The notes under the pieces were generated by a model. The model was not told the DNA's origin, searched no databases, and worked only from the letters and a program-made list of their open reading frames with translations. From NCBI RefSeq assembly GCF_963515715.1, contig NZ_CAUPZS010000022.1, forward strand, positions 7,158 through 71,157: a DNA stretch of 64,000 nt, given 5' to 3'. Position numbers and translations under genes: made by a program. Source of the DNA: Clostridium_AW sp963515715 (GTDB lineage: Bacteria > Bacillota > Clostridia > Clostridiales > Clostridiaceae). The first letter of the stretch is position 1. Each line of letters starts with the position of its first letter. Positions 1-8,513 of this stretch are shown here, piece after piece.

Positions 1-2
1 TT

Positions 3-878
3 GGTAAGAAGGATAATAATGGTGTGTATCTAGGTAAAGACGGGTACTTATTTCAAATGTTTAATGCCTCTAGTGAAGAAGATTTCAAGAACAAGATGAA
101 AAAAATTAACTCCTTTTCTTCTAAAAGCAAAGAAATCAATAAGTATTTTATGCTTGTTCCAAATTCAATTAAAATTTTAGAGGATAAGCTCCCTAAGTTT
201 GCTTCTCCTGAAGATCAAAAGTTCTATATTAATAAGGTAAAAGAATCCTTAGATAAAAATATGAATTTTGTAGATGTGTACTCACCTTTAATGGATAAAA
301 AAAATGAATATATATATTACAAAACAGATCATCACTGGACAACCAAGGGAGCCTATTATGCATATGAGGCTTTAGCTTCAGCAATGAACTTTACCCCTAA
401 AGAGGAAGAGGATTTTAGCGTAACTGAAGTATCAGAGAATTTTTACGGCTCTATGTATTCTAAAAGCGGATTTAGAGGATTAGAACCTGATAGTATTAAT
501 CTTTATCTTCCTAAGAACAAACAAAATCTAATTGTTTCTTACTCTGATAAAGATGAAAACTTTAATTCAATATATGCCATGGATAATCTAAATAAAAAAG
601 ATAAATACACTGTATTTTTAGATGGGAATTACCCTATAGTTAAAATTTCTACCGATGTTAAAAATGGTAAAAAATTATTAATTATTAAAGACTCTTATGC
701 TAATAGCTTTGTACCATTTTTACTTAACCATTTTAATGAAATATATATGGTGGATCTAAGGTTCTACAATGAGAATTTAAATGATTTAATGGGAAAAAAT
801 AATATAGATAATTTGTTAATTCTTTATAATGTAAATACATTTTTTGAGGATGCCTCTATAAATAATATTATTGGATAG
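3..878 (+). CDS. DHHW family protein, 5' end outside the window
   Basis: The reading frame is open to the left edge, so the gene starts upstream and only its C-terminal ~290 residues are seen; the in-frame GTG at 24 is not a real start. The motif TDHHWT, followed by a Gly-Ala-Tyr-Tyr stretch, and an early NGVYLGKDGYLF segment match the DHHW family, relatives of AlgX/AlgJ SGNH-like proteins. Such proteins usually sit beside an MBOAT acyltransferase and help O-acetylate an exported polysaccharide outside the membrane. A later KDSYANSFVPF segment resembles the block expected to carry the catalytic Ser of this fold. The partner acyltransferase would be expected just left of the window. No signal peptide can be judged because the N-terminus is missing. 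Confidence 0.85.
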   Translation, partial: GKKDNNGVYLGKDGYLFQMFNASSEEDFKNKMKKINSFSSKSKEINKYFMLVPNSIKILEDKLPKFASPEDQKFYINKVKESLDKNMNFVDVYSPLMDKKNEYIYYKTDHHWTTKGAYYAYEALASAMNFTPKEEEDFSVTEVSENFYGSMYSKSGFRGLEPDSINLYLPKNKQNLIVSYSDKDENFNSIYAMDNLNKKDKYTVFLDGNYPIVKISTDVKNGKKLLIIKDSYANSFVPFLLNHFNEIYMVDLRFYNENLNDLMGKNNIDNLLILYNVNTFFEDASINNIIG

Positions 879-932
879 TTTTATGTAAATCTCTATATTA
901 AATAAATTATATATTTATTTAATTATAATAGT

Positions 933-982
933 ACCTCCTTATCTTCCGTTGCATATTATACAGTATCAAAAGATAAGGAGGT
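933..982 (+). promoter_or_regulatory. 13-bp perfect hairpin hiding the ymaF Shine-Dalgarno
   Basis: ACCTCCTTATCTT at 933-945 is the exact reverse complement of AAGATAAGGAGGT at 970-982, with a 24-nt loop. The right arm contains the AAGGAGG ribosome binding site of the ymaF gene that starts at 990, so folding would occlude it completely. No T-run follows, so it is not a plain terminator of the upstream gene. A translational switch or RNA thermometer is an inference. Confidence 0.6.
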
Positions 983-989
983 GTCAATA

Positions 990-1349
990 ATGTCAGAAAG
1001 ATTAAATTATAACCATGAAAATTGTAGACCAGAGCCAAGTGATTGTCAAACTCACACTCATGAATTTTTAGGAAGCACAAGATTAGCTGAACAAGGCGAG
1101 GATAGGCATAATCATAGATTTGCTGGAGTTACCAGTGAAGCTATTCCTGTGGGGAACTCTCACGTTCATGCCATCCTTGTTAATACTGATTTCTTCGACC
1201 ATCACCATGAAGTAGGTGTAACTACAGGACCTGCTATTAATGTAGGAAACGGTAAACACGTTCACTTAGCAACAGGAGTAACCACTATTGTTGAGAATCA
1301 TAATCATACTTTTATCTTTGCAACTTTAATTGAAAGTCCTTTACTTTAA
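990..1349 (+). CDS. ymaF: YmaF family His-rich protein
   Basis: This 119-residue protein matches the YmaF family, whose function is unknown. It is built from repeated short His-containing blocks (HTHEF, RHNHRF, NSHVHA, DHHHE, GKHVH, NHNHTF) spaced about 20 residues apart, each followed by a Gly-Val-Thr-type turn, which suggests a repetitive beta structure that may bind metal. There is no signal peptide or membrane segment. I chose ATG 990 over the GTG at 981 because the GTG is part of the AAGGAGGTG ribosome binding site. That site is enclosed in a hairpin at 933-982. It is a single-gene unit ending at the hairpin 1374-1398. Confidence 0.85.
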   Translation: MSERLNYNHENCRPEPSDCQTHTHEFLGSTRLAEQGEDRHNHRFAGVTSEAIPVGNSHVHAILVNTDFFDHHHEVGVTTGPAINVGNGKHVHLATGVTTIVENHNHTFIFATLIESPLL

Positions 1350-1373
1350 GTATAATATAATTAATAATATAAA

Positions 1374-1398
1374 AGAGCACTTGGTTTCCAAGTGCTCT
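1374..1398. terminator. Bidirectional terminator hairpin
   Basis: AGAGCACTTGG (1374-1384) pairs perfectly with CCAAGTGCTCT (1388-1398) around a 3-nt loop. It lies between the convergent ymaF and EamA genes. The T-rich tract is better on the minus strand, so it fits EamA at least as well as ymaF. Confidence 0.7.
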
Positions 1399-1562
1399 GA
1401 TTGATTGTGTATTTATAGCTTGTAATACGTAGTTTTGTTTTTTTAATGTTAAATAGACTTCAAAAATGACTTAAAATTATCTAAATGCCTTTCAATTATT
1501 TCTTACATTAAATTTATAAGAGAAAAATGACATTGCCGAGCTTGCTAACCACTCTCTCCCGA

Positions 1563-2414
1563 CTAGTTTCCTGTATCATCACTTCCATGTTTTTTAAATA
1601 ATATATCTGCAACTGCACCAAGTAAAATAAATATAACACCTACAATAGTCATTGCTTCTGGTATTTCTTTATTCCCCAAAAAAACCCAAATAGGATTTAA
1701 AACTGGTTCTGCAAGAGCGATAATCATTGCTTTTTCAACTTTTATTTTTCTAAGGCCTGCTCCGTATAAAGCATAGGATAAACCAGAAACTAATACTCCT
1801 GCTAAACAAAGTAATAAAATATCTTTTAAAGAAGATGGTACATTAGTATAATTAAATGGAAGTACCAGTATATAAAAGAAAGAACATACAAGATTTATGA
1901 GAGCCACTATCCCCAAAGGTGAACCACTTTCAATTTTTTGCAAAGTTGCTGAATAAAGAATGAAAGTTATGCCTATGGCTAACCCTGAAAATATAGCTAT
2001 AATATTTGCCGATTTAAAACTATCTAACACGTTTAGAAAAACTCCAATAAAAATTAATATTAAAACCATCAATTTTTTATAATCAATTCTTTTATTTTTA
2101 TAAAAACCATATGCGATTACGTACATAGGAGCTGCATACTGCATAGAAATAGCCATGGCCGAACTTGAAATTTGTGTTGTCAGTGTAAGTGCCATAAGAA
2201 AAAGTGCCATAAAAACACTAGCAATTAAAACATTCTTTAGAGGATAAATTTTTTGTTTAAATATAAAAGGAGATAAAAATATTCCTCCTGATAAACTTCT
2301 AATTAAATTTATCCAAATTGCACTAGTATTAACTGTTTTTGTTATAATACCTGTAATACTCCATAAAATTACAGCCACGAGCACTAACAAGCTTCCTTTT
2401 TTAGTAGAGTCCAT
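1563..2414 (-). CDS. EamA/DMT family transporter
   Basis: This 283-residue, very hydrophobic protein has about ten membrane segments in two tandem halves, the architecture of the drug/metabolite transporter (EamA, RhaT-like) superfamily. The start segment (AVILWSITGIITK) and the Pro-containing helix before a FLGNKE loop near residue 245 are typical. Members export amino acids, nucleosides or other metabolites; the substrate cannot be read from sequence. The start has a strong site (GGAGGAG, spacer 6). It stands alone, separated from the gene upstream by the hairpin 2491-2520. Confidence 0.85.
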   Translation of the reverse strand: MDSTKKGSLLVLVAVILWSITGIITKTVNTSAIWINLIRSLSGGIFLSPFIFKQKIYPLKNVLIASVFMALFLMALTLTTQISSSAMAISMQYAAPMYVIAYGFYKNKRIDYKKLMVLILIFIGVFLNVLDSFKSANIIAIFSGLAIGITFILYSATLQKIESGSPLGIVALINLVCSFFYILVLPFNYTNVPSSLKDILLLCLAGVLVSGLSYALYGAGLRKIKVEKAMIIALAEPVLNPIWVFLGNKEIPEAMTIVGVIFILLGAVADILFKKHGSDDTGN

Positions 2415-2490
2415 TATTTATCTCCTCCCTTACTGTATTAATACAAGTTTTATAAAATTTTTTACTTAAATAAATAATCTACAGAGTAAA

Positions 2491-2520
2491 AGAAAAGTTG
2501 TAATATATAACAACTTTTCT
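2491..2520 (-). terminator. Terminator of the transporter gene
   Basis: AGAAAAGTTGT (2491-2501) pairs with ACAACTTTTCT (2510-2520). On the minus strand it follows the stop of the 2590-3786 gene and is followed by TTTTA, so it probably ends the tetR/pepD/transporter cluster. Confidence 0.6.
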
Positions 2521-2589
2521 TTATTAGTTAACTTAGATGTTGTTTCAAAAATACTCAAGTTTAACCACCTTACTAAGCTTGTCCACTTA

Positions 2590-3786
2590 TTACAAAAAGT
2601 TTTTTATAATTCCAGCAAATATAACAGATCCTATTGTAACTGTAGTAAAACCACCAACAAGCATAGTTGGAACCATAGTATTGGTCAAATAATCTTTTTC
2701 TTCTTCATTTGCTTCAAGAGAATTAATTGCTTCGTTTGTAAGTAAAAAGTTAACAGGGAAACCTATCAAACAGTTCAATGCAATGGCAAAGGACATTTCC
2801 CAAGACCTTCCAAGCATTTTACCAACAATAATTCCTCCTATTCCCATACCAACAATACCAATTCCTATTAATACAGCAATTGGCACTAATACAGCAATGA
2901 TTTCCTGAGGTGTATGGTTTACAAGTCCACCCATAACCCCTATCAGGGATGCTACAACAAAGAATCCAAAAGCATTTGCTTTTTGTAGGGATTTACGTTC
3001 TAATAGTCCAATTTCGCCAGCTACAACACCATAAAATAATGCAAATATCGTTGGTGAAATACTATATGAAATTCCCATAGAGTTAAATATTTTTTTCGTA
3101 AACAAGGATGATAAAATTGCAACAAGACCAACTACAGCTAATAGGAAAAGATACATTTCACTACTTTGATACTTTTCTGGAATAGGTTGAAAGATCCTCT
3201 TTTGTCCTTCTTTTTCTTCCAATTTAGTTACAGCAGCTTCACCTCTTCTATACCTTTCCAAATTTCTATTAGCTTCTTTTTTAAGTAAGCTTGGTAATAA
3301 AAAGTATACTGGAAACTCTTGAAGTGCAAGCAATAAAAGAGCAATCATTGACAAATGTGGTAATCCTTTTTCAAGGGCCGCTTTTGACATCTCAAATGCC
3401 GCCACAAATCCACCAGCTAGAGGTGGTGCTGCTATAACAGCAGTTTGCCATCCATAAATTGCACTACCTAGAGTAAGCAATAAAGCTGCTAGTCCAAGAA
3501 TTGCACCAATTCCAATCAACACAGTTTTCCACTCGCTCTTTAAATCACTTACGCTTAAAGAACTACCCATATTTACCACTATTATAACCATAATAACATC
3601 TGTCAAATTCTCAGAAAATCCTGCTAAGTCTATAACATTTGTAGGTAAGATGTTAGTCCATACTGCCCCTAGTAAAAGTATTAAAAATATGAGTATTGAC
3701 GGTATTACTGCTTTTGTTTTTACTGAAACTACTTCCCCAATTGCTAGAAATGCCATTAATGCAAAGAAAGCTATTGCTGGATGCAT
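2590..3786 (-). CDS. Polytopic membrane protein, probable transporter
   Basis: This 398-residue protein has about ten to eleven membrane segments split by a charged cytoplasmic loop (about residues 175-205, rich in Lys/Glu/Arg). Glycine-rich pairs such as PPLAGGFVAA and GIGIVGMGIGG resemble re-entrant regions of ion-coupled carboxylate or amino acid symporters, but I do not recognise the family firmly. It is preceded by a Xaa-His dipeptidase gene and a TetR regulator on the same strand, which suggests uptake or release of the peptide or amino acid handled by that peptidase. I chose ATG 3786 (MHPAIAFF) because GAGGGGG precedes it at the right distance; an upstream ATG at 3858 has no ribosome site and would add a Lys-rich tail. 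Confidence 0.7.
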   Translation of the reverse strand: MHPAIAFFALMAFLAIGEVVSVKTKAVIPSILIFLILLLGAVWTNILPTNVIDLAGFSENLTDVIMVIIVVNMGSSLSVSDLKSEWKTVLIGIGAILGLAALLLTLGSAIYGWQTAVIAAPPLAGGFVAAFEMSKAALEKGLPHLSMIALLLLALQEFPVYFLLPSLLKKEANRNLERYRRGEAAVTKLEEKEGQKRIFQPIPEKYQSSEMYLFLLAVVGLVAILSSLFTKKIFNSMGISYSISPTIFALFYGVVAGEIGLLERKSLQKANAFGFFVVASLIGVMGGLVNHTPQEIIAVLVPIAVLIGIGIVGMGIGGIIVGKMLGRSWEMSFAIALNCLIGFPVNFLLTNEAINSLEANEEEKDYLTNTMVPTMLVGGFTTVTIGSVIFAGIIKNFL

Positions 3787-3934
3787 GAATATTCCCCCTC
3801 TTTTTTTATGATTTTGTTTATTATATTTTTTATATTTTTTACATTGTTTTATATACACACTTAGTTTCTGTCAACCTATCTATCAAACTCTTTTCTTAAT
3901 ACCAAATTAGCTATACAAATTATGATAGGGTAAT

Positions 3935-5401
3935 TTATTTTAGATTTTTTAGGATTTCACATAGCAACATAAAAACTCTGTCTATTGAAGATACACTGGC
4001 GCATTCGGAAGGTGAGTGGAGCGACCAAATGTTAGGACCTATTGAAATAGCATCTAAATTATGTATTTTAGGATAAAAACATCCGCACTCTAACCCACAA
4101 TGTACAACTAAACTCTTCATTTCCTTTCCAAATATATCTCTATATGTTTTTTGCGTTAGGTCTCTTAATTCTGAATCAGGTCTATAGGCCCAACCAGGAT
4201 ATTTCGCAAATTGGCTTGTATTTGCTCCTAACAGTTTTGAAATAATGTTTATTTTTTCATATACATATTCACAACTGGAATTTTTAGCTGCTCTTATTTC
4301 ATAAACAAAGTTAATACAGTCATCAAGCATATAGAGCTCCCCTAAATTGCAAGAGCTTTCAACAACATTCATTGTGCCATTCATCTCCTCAATTCCATTT
4401 GGAGATAATATTATTGCATTTATTATATTACTAACTCCTGACTCTGTAATTGCCTCAGATTCAAAGGTAGTTTCTTGTAATTCTATTTTAAAGTTCGGTT
4501 CTGCTTCTAAATATTCCTCATCGAGGTAAGCTTTAATACGATTTGTTGTATCTTTTAATATATCAATATTTTCAGGATCTATAATAATTGTTGCGTAAGC
4601 CTCCCTTGGTATTGCCAACCTAAAGTTACCCCCGCATATATCTCCAATGAGGAAATTAAATTTATTTTTATACTCATGTAATAATCGTGCTAATAAGACA
4701 TTTGCATTACCACGTCCCCTATGAATATCTTCACCTGAATGACCTCCAGTTAGTCCATCCAAACTTACTTTAAAAGCCTTAAATTCTTTTGGGAAAGTAG
4801 TAAACTCACTTGGCAATGTAAATTTTACTCCCACTCCACCACAACTTCCAGCTATGACTTCACCTTCTACCGCATGATCTAAATTGATTAATCTATTTGT
4901 TGAAAACCACGAAGGATTTACTGAAATAGCACCACTCAAATCCTCTTCTTCCGCTGTTGTAAAAAGCACTTCAATAGGTGGATGGTCAATTGAATTTGAT
5001 TCCAATATAGCCATGGCCATTGCAACACCTATTCCATTATCTGCCCCCAAAGTAGTCTTTTTACCAGTTGATAATATATCTCCATCTAGTTGCAGAGCAA
5101 TGGGATCCTTAGAAAAATCATGAGCTACTTCCGGATCTTTTTCACAGACCATATCAATATGAGCTTGTAATATAACAGGTTTAATACCCTCATAACCTGT
5201 TGATGCAGGTTTTTTAATGAAAATATTATTGTGCTTATCTTGTACTGCATTAAGCCCTAAGTTATTAGCCCAACCTAATAAAAAATCACTTAACTCTTTC
5301 TCTTTGTAGCTCTGATGTGGAATTTGACAAATTTGATTAAAGTAATAAAATATTCTATTTTGCAGAAGTTCTTCTAGGTTTTTAAAAGGCATTATTTCCA
5401 A
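3935..5401 (-). CDS. pepD: Aminoacyl-histidine (Xaa-His) dipeptidase, M20 family
   Basis: A ~488-residue cytosolic metallopeptidase of family M20 that cleaves beta-Ala-His (carnosine-like) and other Xaa-His dipeptides. Visible motifs in order are QAHIDMVCEK (metal-binding His and catalytic Asp), GADNGIG (metal-bridging Asp), TAEEEDLSGA (catalytic Glu pair), GLTGGHSGEDIHRGRGNA of the lid/dimerisation domain, and the late SPSECAS segment. Length fits PepD. The ATG at 5422 lacks a ribosome site; the TTG at 5401 has GGGGGAG six bases upstream, so I favour TTG, with ATG 5392 as the alternative. It follows tetR within about 40 bases and is probably in the same transcript. Confidence 0.9.
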   Translation of the reverse strand: MEIMPFKNLEELLQNRIFYYFNQICQIPHQSYKEKELSDFLLGWANNLGLNAVQDKHNNIFIKKPASTGYEGIKPVILQAHIDMVCEKDPEVAHDFSKDPIALQLDGDILSTGKKTTLGADNGIGVAMAMAILESNSIDHPPIEVLFTTAEEEDLSGAISVNPSWFSTNRLINLDHAVEGEVIAGSCGGVGVKFTLPSEFTTFPKEFKAFKVSLDGLTGGHSGEDIHRGRGNANVLLARLLHEYKNKFNFLIGDICGGNFRLAIPREAYATIIIDPENIDILKDTTNRIKAYLDEEYLEAEPNFKIELQETTFESEAITESGVSNIINAIILSPNGIEEMNGTMNVVESSCNLGELYMLDDCINFVYEIRAAKNSSCEYVYEKINIISKLLGANTSQFAKYPGWAYRPDSELRDLTQKTYRDIFGKEMKSLVVHCGLECGCFYPKIHNLDAISIGPNIWSLHSPSECASVSSIDRVFMLLCEILKNLK

Positions 5402-5439
5402 ATATAGCTCCCCCTTTAACATTTAATTATTAAAAAAGT

Positions 5440-6090
5440 TTAATGTGCCATCTCCATTATGTAATCAAATAACTTTAAAAATGATTTATTATGCTCGTCT
5501 GCATCGATTCTATCCCCTTTTGCCCAAGCTTCATACAAGAAAGATTGATGTGTACGTATTATTAAATCTAAGGTCATTTGAGTTTTTAGAGAGCTTACAT
5601 ATTTTTCTTTAACTAGCTCTTTCATAACAGGCTCATCTCTTAAATACATGTTACCTTGCTTAAGCATTAATTTGAGAGTGTCATCATGCCCTTCTAAATC
5701 CATAGGAAACAGTTCATAATATTGGTAAATTACTTGTGAAAGCTTGGAACTATACTTTCCAAAAAACATATTATGAAAAATTTCAGGAGATCTAAAAGCA
5801 AAATAATTAAAAGTTGAATAAATAGTTCGATATTTCTCTAAAGCATTCATTTTTGGAGTTATATTTTGCCCCAAAGTGCTTATATATTCTCTCAAATAAC
5901 GAACAGATGCAAATAAAACCAAATGTTCAAGGTCTTCAAAATAATTATATAAGGTTGCACTATTATAACCTGCCTCTGATGCTATTTTCCGTATAGATAA
6001 ACCATCAATGCTATCTTCTTTTAAAAGTTTTTCAGTTGCCTCAATAAAATAGGTCATTACACGCTGTTTCTTAATGTCCACATTATCCAT
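5440..6090 (-). CDS. TetR family transcriptional regulator
   Basis: This 216-residue protein has an N-terminal TetR helix-turn-helix (about residues 12-58; GLSIRKIASEAGYNSATLYNYF is the recognition region) and a helical ligand-binding C-terminal part. It heads a minus-strand cluster with a Xaa-His dipeptidase and a transporter, so it probably represses that cluster and itself. The twin palindrome at 6136-6168, about 46 bp before the start, is the obvious operator. The ribosome site is AAGGAGG with a spacer of about 9. Confidence 0.9.
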   Translation of the reverse strand: MDNVDIKKQRVMTYFIEATEKLLKEDSIDGLSIRKIASEAGYNSATLYNYFEDLEHLVLFASVRYLREYISTLGQNITPKMNALEKYRTIYSTFNYFAFRSPEIFHNMFFGKYSSKLSQVIYQYYELFPMDLEGHDDTLKLMLKQGNMYLRDEPVMKELVKEKYVSSLKTQMTLDLIIRTHQSFLYEAWAKGDRIDADEHNKSFLKLFDYIMEMAH

Positions 6091-6135
6091 ATAATACGCC
6101 TCCTTCCTATCAAATTAATAACTTAATTCGATTTA

Positions 6136-6168
6136 TTTAATCATGATTATAATATAATCATGATTAAA
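6136..6168. promoter_or_regulatory. Probable TetR operator, twin palindrome
   Basis: Two copies of TAATCATGATTA, each itself palindromic, form a 15-bp perfect inverted repeat with a 3-bp centre (6136-6150 and 6154-6168). The symmetry, twin sites and location just before the tetR start fit a dimer-pair TetR operator. Binding is inferred, not shown. Confidence 0.65.
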
Positions 6169-6586
6169 TATCAAGAATTTTGTCAGAAAATTAGACCATT
6201 TCATAATTTTGCGCCAGAATTACTATCTTTTTTGATTATTATGACGAGATACTTAAGAATATGGTGCTAAATTTGGCATAGATTTTTAAAAAGAATTCAA
6301 AGACTGGGGGAAATTAAAAATATTTTAGAAACAGTTAAAAAAGAAAAACTACGCTGTGATTGACTAAAAAGCAAAACAGCCCAACCCCCTCCGTTTATGA
6401 GGGGTTTGGGCTGTTTTTTAGTCTATTTCAATGAAAACGTTCTGCTATGCTATCTCCATTATTGAAAGAAACCATTTTCTCAACACCTTTATATATGATT
6501 ATATCCAATTTATAGAAAATACAATTTACATATAGAAAGCAATTAGACTATTAATAATTTATATTTATTAATAGCCTAAAATTTAT
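6169..6586. other. Gene-poor stretch between tetR and msrA
   Basis: I see no convincing gene here apart from the strong hairpin at 6362-6423. Short open fragments on both strands lack ribosome sites and starts; a 39-codon minus-strand open stretch ending near 6425 could be decayed coding sequence but matches nothing I recognise. The tetR operator lies just left. Confidence 0.5.
6362..6423. terminator. Strong bidirectional terminator
   Basis: A long stem pairs AAAACAGCCCAA-CCCC (6373-6388) with GGGG-TTTGGGCTGTTTT (6401-6417), one base bulged, extended by GACTAAAAA/TTTTTAGTC outside it. There are T-runs on both strands. It lies about 165 bp downstream of msrA on the minus strand. Confidence 0.8.
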
Positions 6587-7057
6587 CTATAGTTTTATAT
6601 GACAATACCCTCCTGGGTTTTTCTTTAAATATTTTTGATGATATTCTTCTGCTGGATAGAAACTTTTAAGGGACTCTATTTCCGTAACTATTGGCTTTGA
6701 ATAACTCTTTTGCTCTTTCTCTTTACTTTTTAATATAATATCTGAGTCTTCTTCTTTTAAATAATATATCCCCGTTCTATATTGATGTCCAATATCTGGT
6801 CCTTGTTTATTAATAACTGTAGGATCAATAATATCCCAAAATTTTCTTAAAAGTTCTTCTAATCCTATTGTATTTTCGTCATACTTTACAAAGCATGCTT
6901 CTGCATGACCTGTGCTTCCCTTGCAAACTTGTTCATAAGTTGGATTTTCTAGTTGCCCATTAGCATATCCTACTTTAGTATCTAATACTCCATTAATTCT
7001 AGATATATATTCCTCTAATCCCCAGAAACATCCACCTGCTAATACTATTTCCTTCAT
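6587..7057 (-). CDS. msrA: Peptide methionine-S-sulfoxide reductase
   Basis: This 156-residue MsrA reduces the S-epimer of methionine sulfoxide in proteins, repairing oxidative damage in the cytosol. The catalytic motif GCFWG is at residues 9-13 (Cys10), and the family blocks VGYANG, GHAEACFVKYDE, DPTVINKQGPDIGHQYRTGIYY and the C-terminal YHQKYLKKNPGGYC follow in order. The Cys in GGYC near the end is a likely resolving or recycling residue. ATG 7057 is used because the GTG at 7066 overlaps the AGAGGTGAT ribosome site. It is a single-gene unit without an msrB beside it. Confidence 0.95.
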   Translation of the reverse strand: MKEIVLAGGCFWGLEEYISRINGVLDTKVGYANGQLENPTYEQVCKGSTGHAEACFVKYDENTIGLEELLRKFWDIIDPTVINKQGPDIGHQYRTGIYYLKEEDSDIILKSKEKEQKSYSKPIVTEIESLKSFYPAEEYHQKYLKKNPGGYCHIKL

Positions 7058-7138
7058 AAATATCACCTCTCAAAATAAGTTTCCCATTTTTTCTTCATTT
7101 CTATCCGTTCTTTATTTATTATATATCTTAGCTCAAAC

Positions 7139-8137
7139 TTAATCATTATTAAATCCACTTGAAAATTCTTTAAATATATTTATTATATCTTCACCAGTTA
7201 TACTCATTTCTTGTCCATTTTTAGTTACATTAATAAATTCTTTCGTTCCTCCATTTAAAAGAATTTTTTCTCCATTTTCTAATTTTATAGTTACATTAAT
7301 ATGATTTTTACCATTTTCATCTTCTTCAAATATAAATGGAGATGAATTATTATAAGCATTTATAAATCTTTCAATCTCTTTTGTATTATTTTGTTTTTTG
7401 TAAGTCTCCTTTAAAATATCGTCAAATTTTATATCAATAGAGTTAACTTCATCTATATTTATCTTTTCAATATGATCCTTATATTCTTTTAAAAATTTAC
7501 ATTTTACTATATATGCATAATCATATTCCGATAATTCTTTTTCATATTTTTCTGGTTCTTTAAAAAACTCTTGTGGTAAACTTCTAAATGAATCACCTTT
7601 TGAATATAATATAGCTGCAAGGTATAAAGTATCCCCTTCCCTTATCTCTAAATTTTCAGCACTACCCCAAGTGGAAGCTATTTCACCTTCTTTTTTAGGG
7701 ATAGTAGATTTGGCTTTAGTCATTCCATTACTATTTGCAAAAGCAAAAGACCAAATTTCTTTTTTATCATCATCATTTACATTATCATTTATAGAAATAA
7801 TAATTCTACTATCTTTTTTATTCTCACTATTTGCATCGTCACCAAACCAAAAAATCTTTTCTTTTTTTACTCCTTTTTCATATTCATCCACCCAAAGCTC
7901 TGCCCACTGATATTTTTCCTTACCAAGTTTCACATCAAAAATAAAATACTTATCTGATAAGGATTCAACTAATGTTTCCTCTTCAGGCGTTAACTTGCTT
8001 TGAGTAATTATACCACCCTTTTTACTTGATAATTTATCAGAGTTATTTTTTCTACAAGAAACAAATAATACTCCATTTAATAAAATACATATGATAAATA
8101 TCATTTTAAATTTACTTATTAACTTATTGATTTTCAT
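7139..8137 (-). CDS. Lipoprotein of unknown function
   Basis: A 332-residue protein with an N-terminal signal sequence and a lipobox-like FVSC (Cys28), so it is probably anchored to the outer face of the membrane. The rest is charged and soluble-looking, with a region around residues 90-130 rich in Lys/Asp and a C-terminal beta-type segment (HINVTIKLENGEKILLNGG). I do not recognise a family. It follows an 18-bp gap after the DUF4177 gene and has a strong ribosome site (AGGAGGGG), so the two are probably cotranscribed. Confidence 0.75.
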   Translation of the reverse strand: MKINKLISKFKMIFIICILLNGVLFVSCRKNNSDKLSSKKGGIITQSKLTPEEETLVESLSDKYFIFDVKLGKEKYQWAELWVDEYEKGVKKEKIFWFGDDANSENKKDSRIIISINDNVNDDDKKEIWSFAFANSNGMTKAKSTIPKKEGEIASTWGSAENLEIREGDTLYLAAILYSKGDSFRSLPQEFFKEPEKYEKELSEYDYAYIVKCKFLKEYKDHIEKINIDEVNSIDIKFDDILKETYKKQNNTKEIERFINAYNNSSPFIFEEDENGKNHINVTIKLENGEKILLNGGTKEFINVTKNGQEMSITGEDIINIFKEFSSGFNND

Positions 8138-8155
8138 ATTATCCCCTCCTAAACA

Positions 8156-8338
8156 CTATTCCACTTTCCTCTCAAAAATTATTTCATACGCCGTAGGCTT
8201 TCCATTTCCATTGTAATAGGTAGGAACTATTTGAACCAATCTCCATCCTTCTTTTGCATATTTATCGATTATTTCATGATGATTAGCATTTGTAAAAACA
8301 CCACCTAAATTACAAGACTCATATTTATACTCATACAT
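8156..8338 (-). CDS. DUF4177 domain small protein
   Basis: This 60-residue protein consists of a single DUF4177 domain: an N-terminal Tyr/Lys strand (MYEYKYE), the central HHEIIDKYAKEGWRLVQI core and a C-terminal YEIIFERK strand. The family is small, cytosolic and of unknown role. It has a good ribosome site (GGAGGG) and is the first gene of a two-gene unit with the lipoprotein at 7139-8137. Confidence 0.85.
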   Translation of the reverse strand: MYEYKYESCNLGGVFTNANHHEIIDKYAKEGWRLVQIVPTYYNGNGKPTAYEIIFERKVE

Positions 8339-8513
8339 ATATAACCCTCCGTGCTAGTTTTAAAAATTCTCAATTTTCATATCACTTAACTATATTTTAC
8401 CACAAATTTATTAACAATCATCTAATGTAATTTATTTGTAACCATTAATTTACCAGACTTATTATAATTAATATTATAATATATACTAAATATAGATATT
8501 AGGAGTGAGCTTT

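Noticed and set aside
6425..6545. Minus-strand open stretch of about 39 codons left of msrA
   Set aside because: No ribosome site or recognised family.
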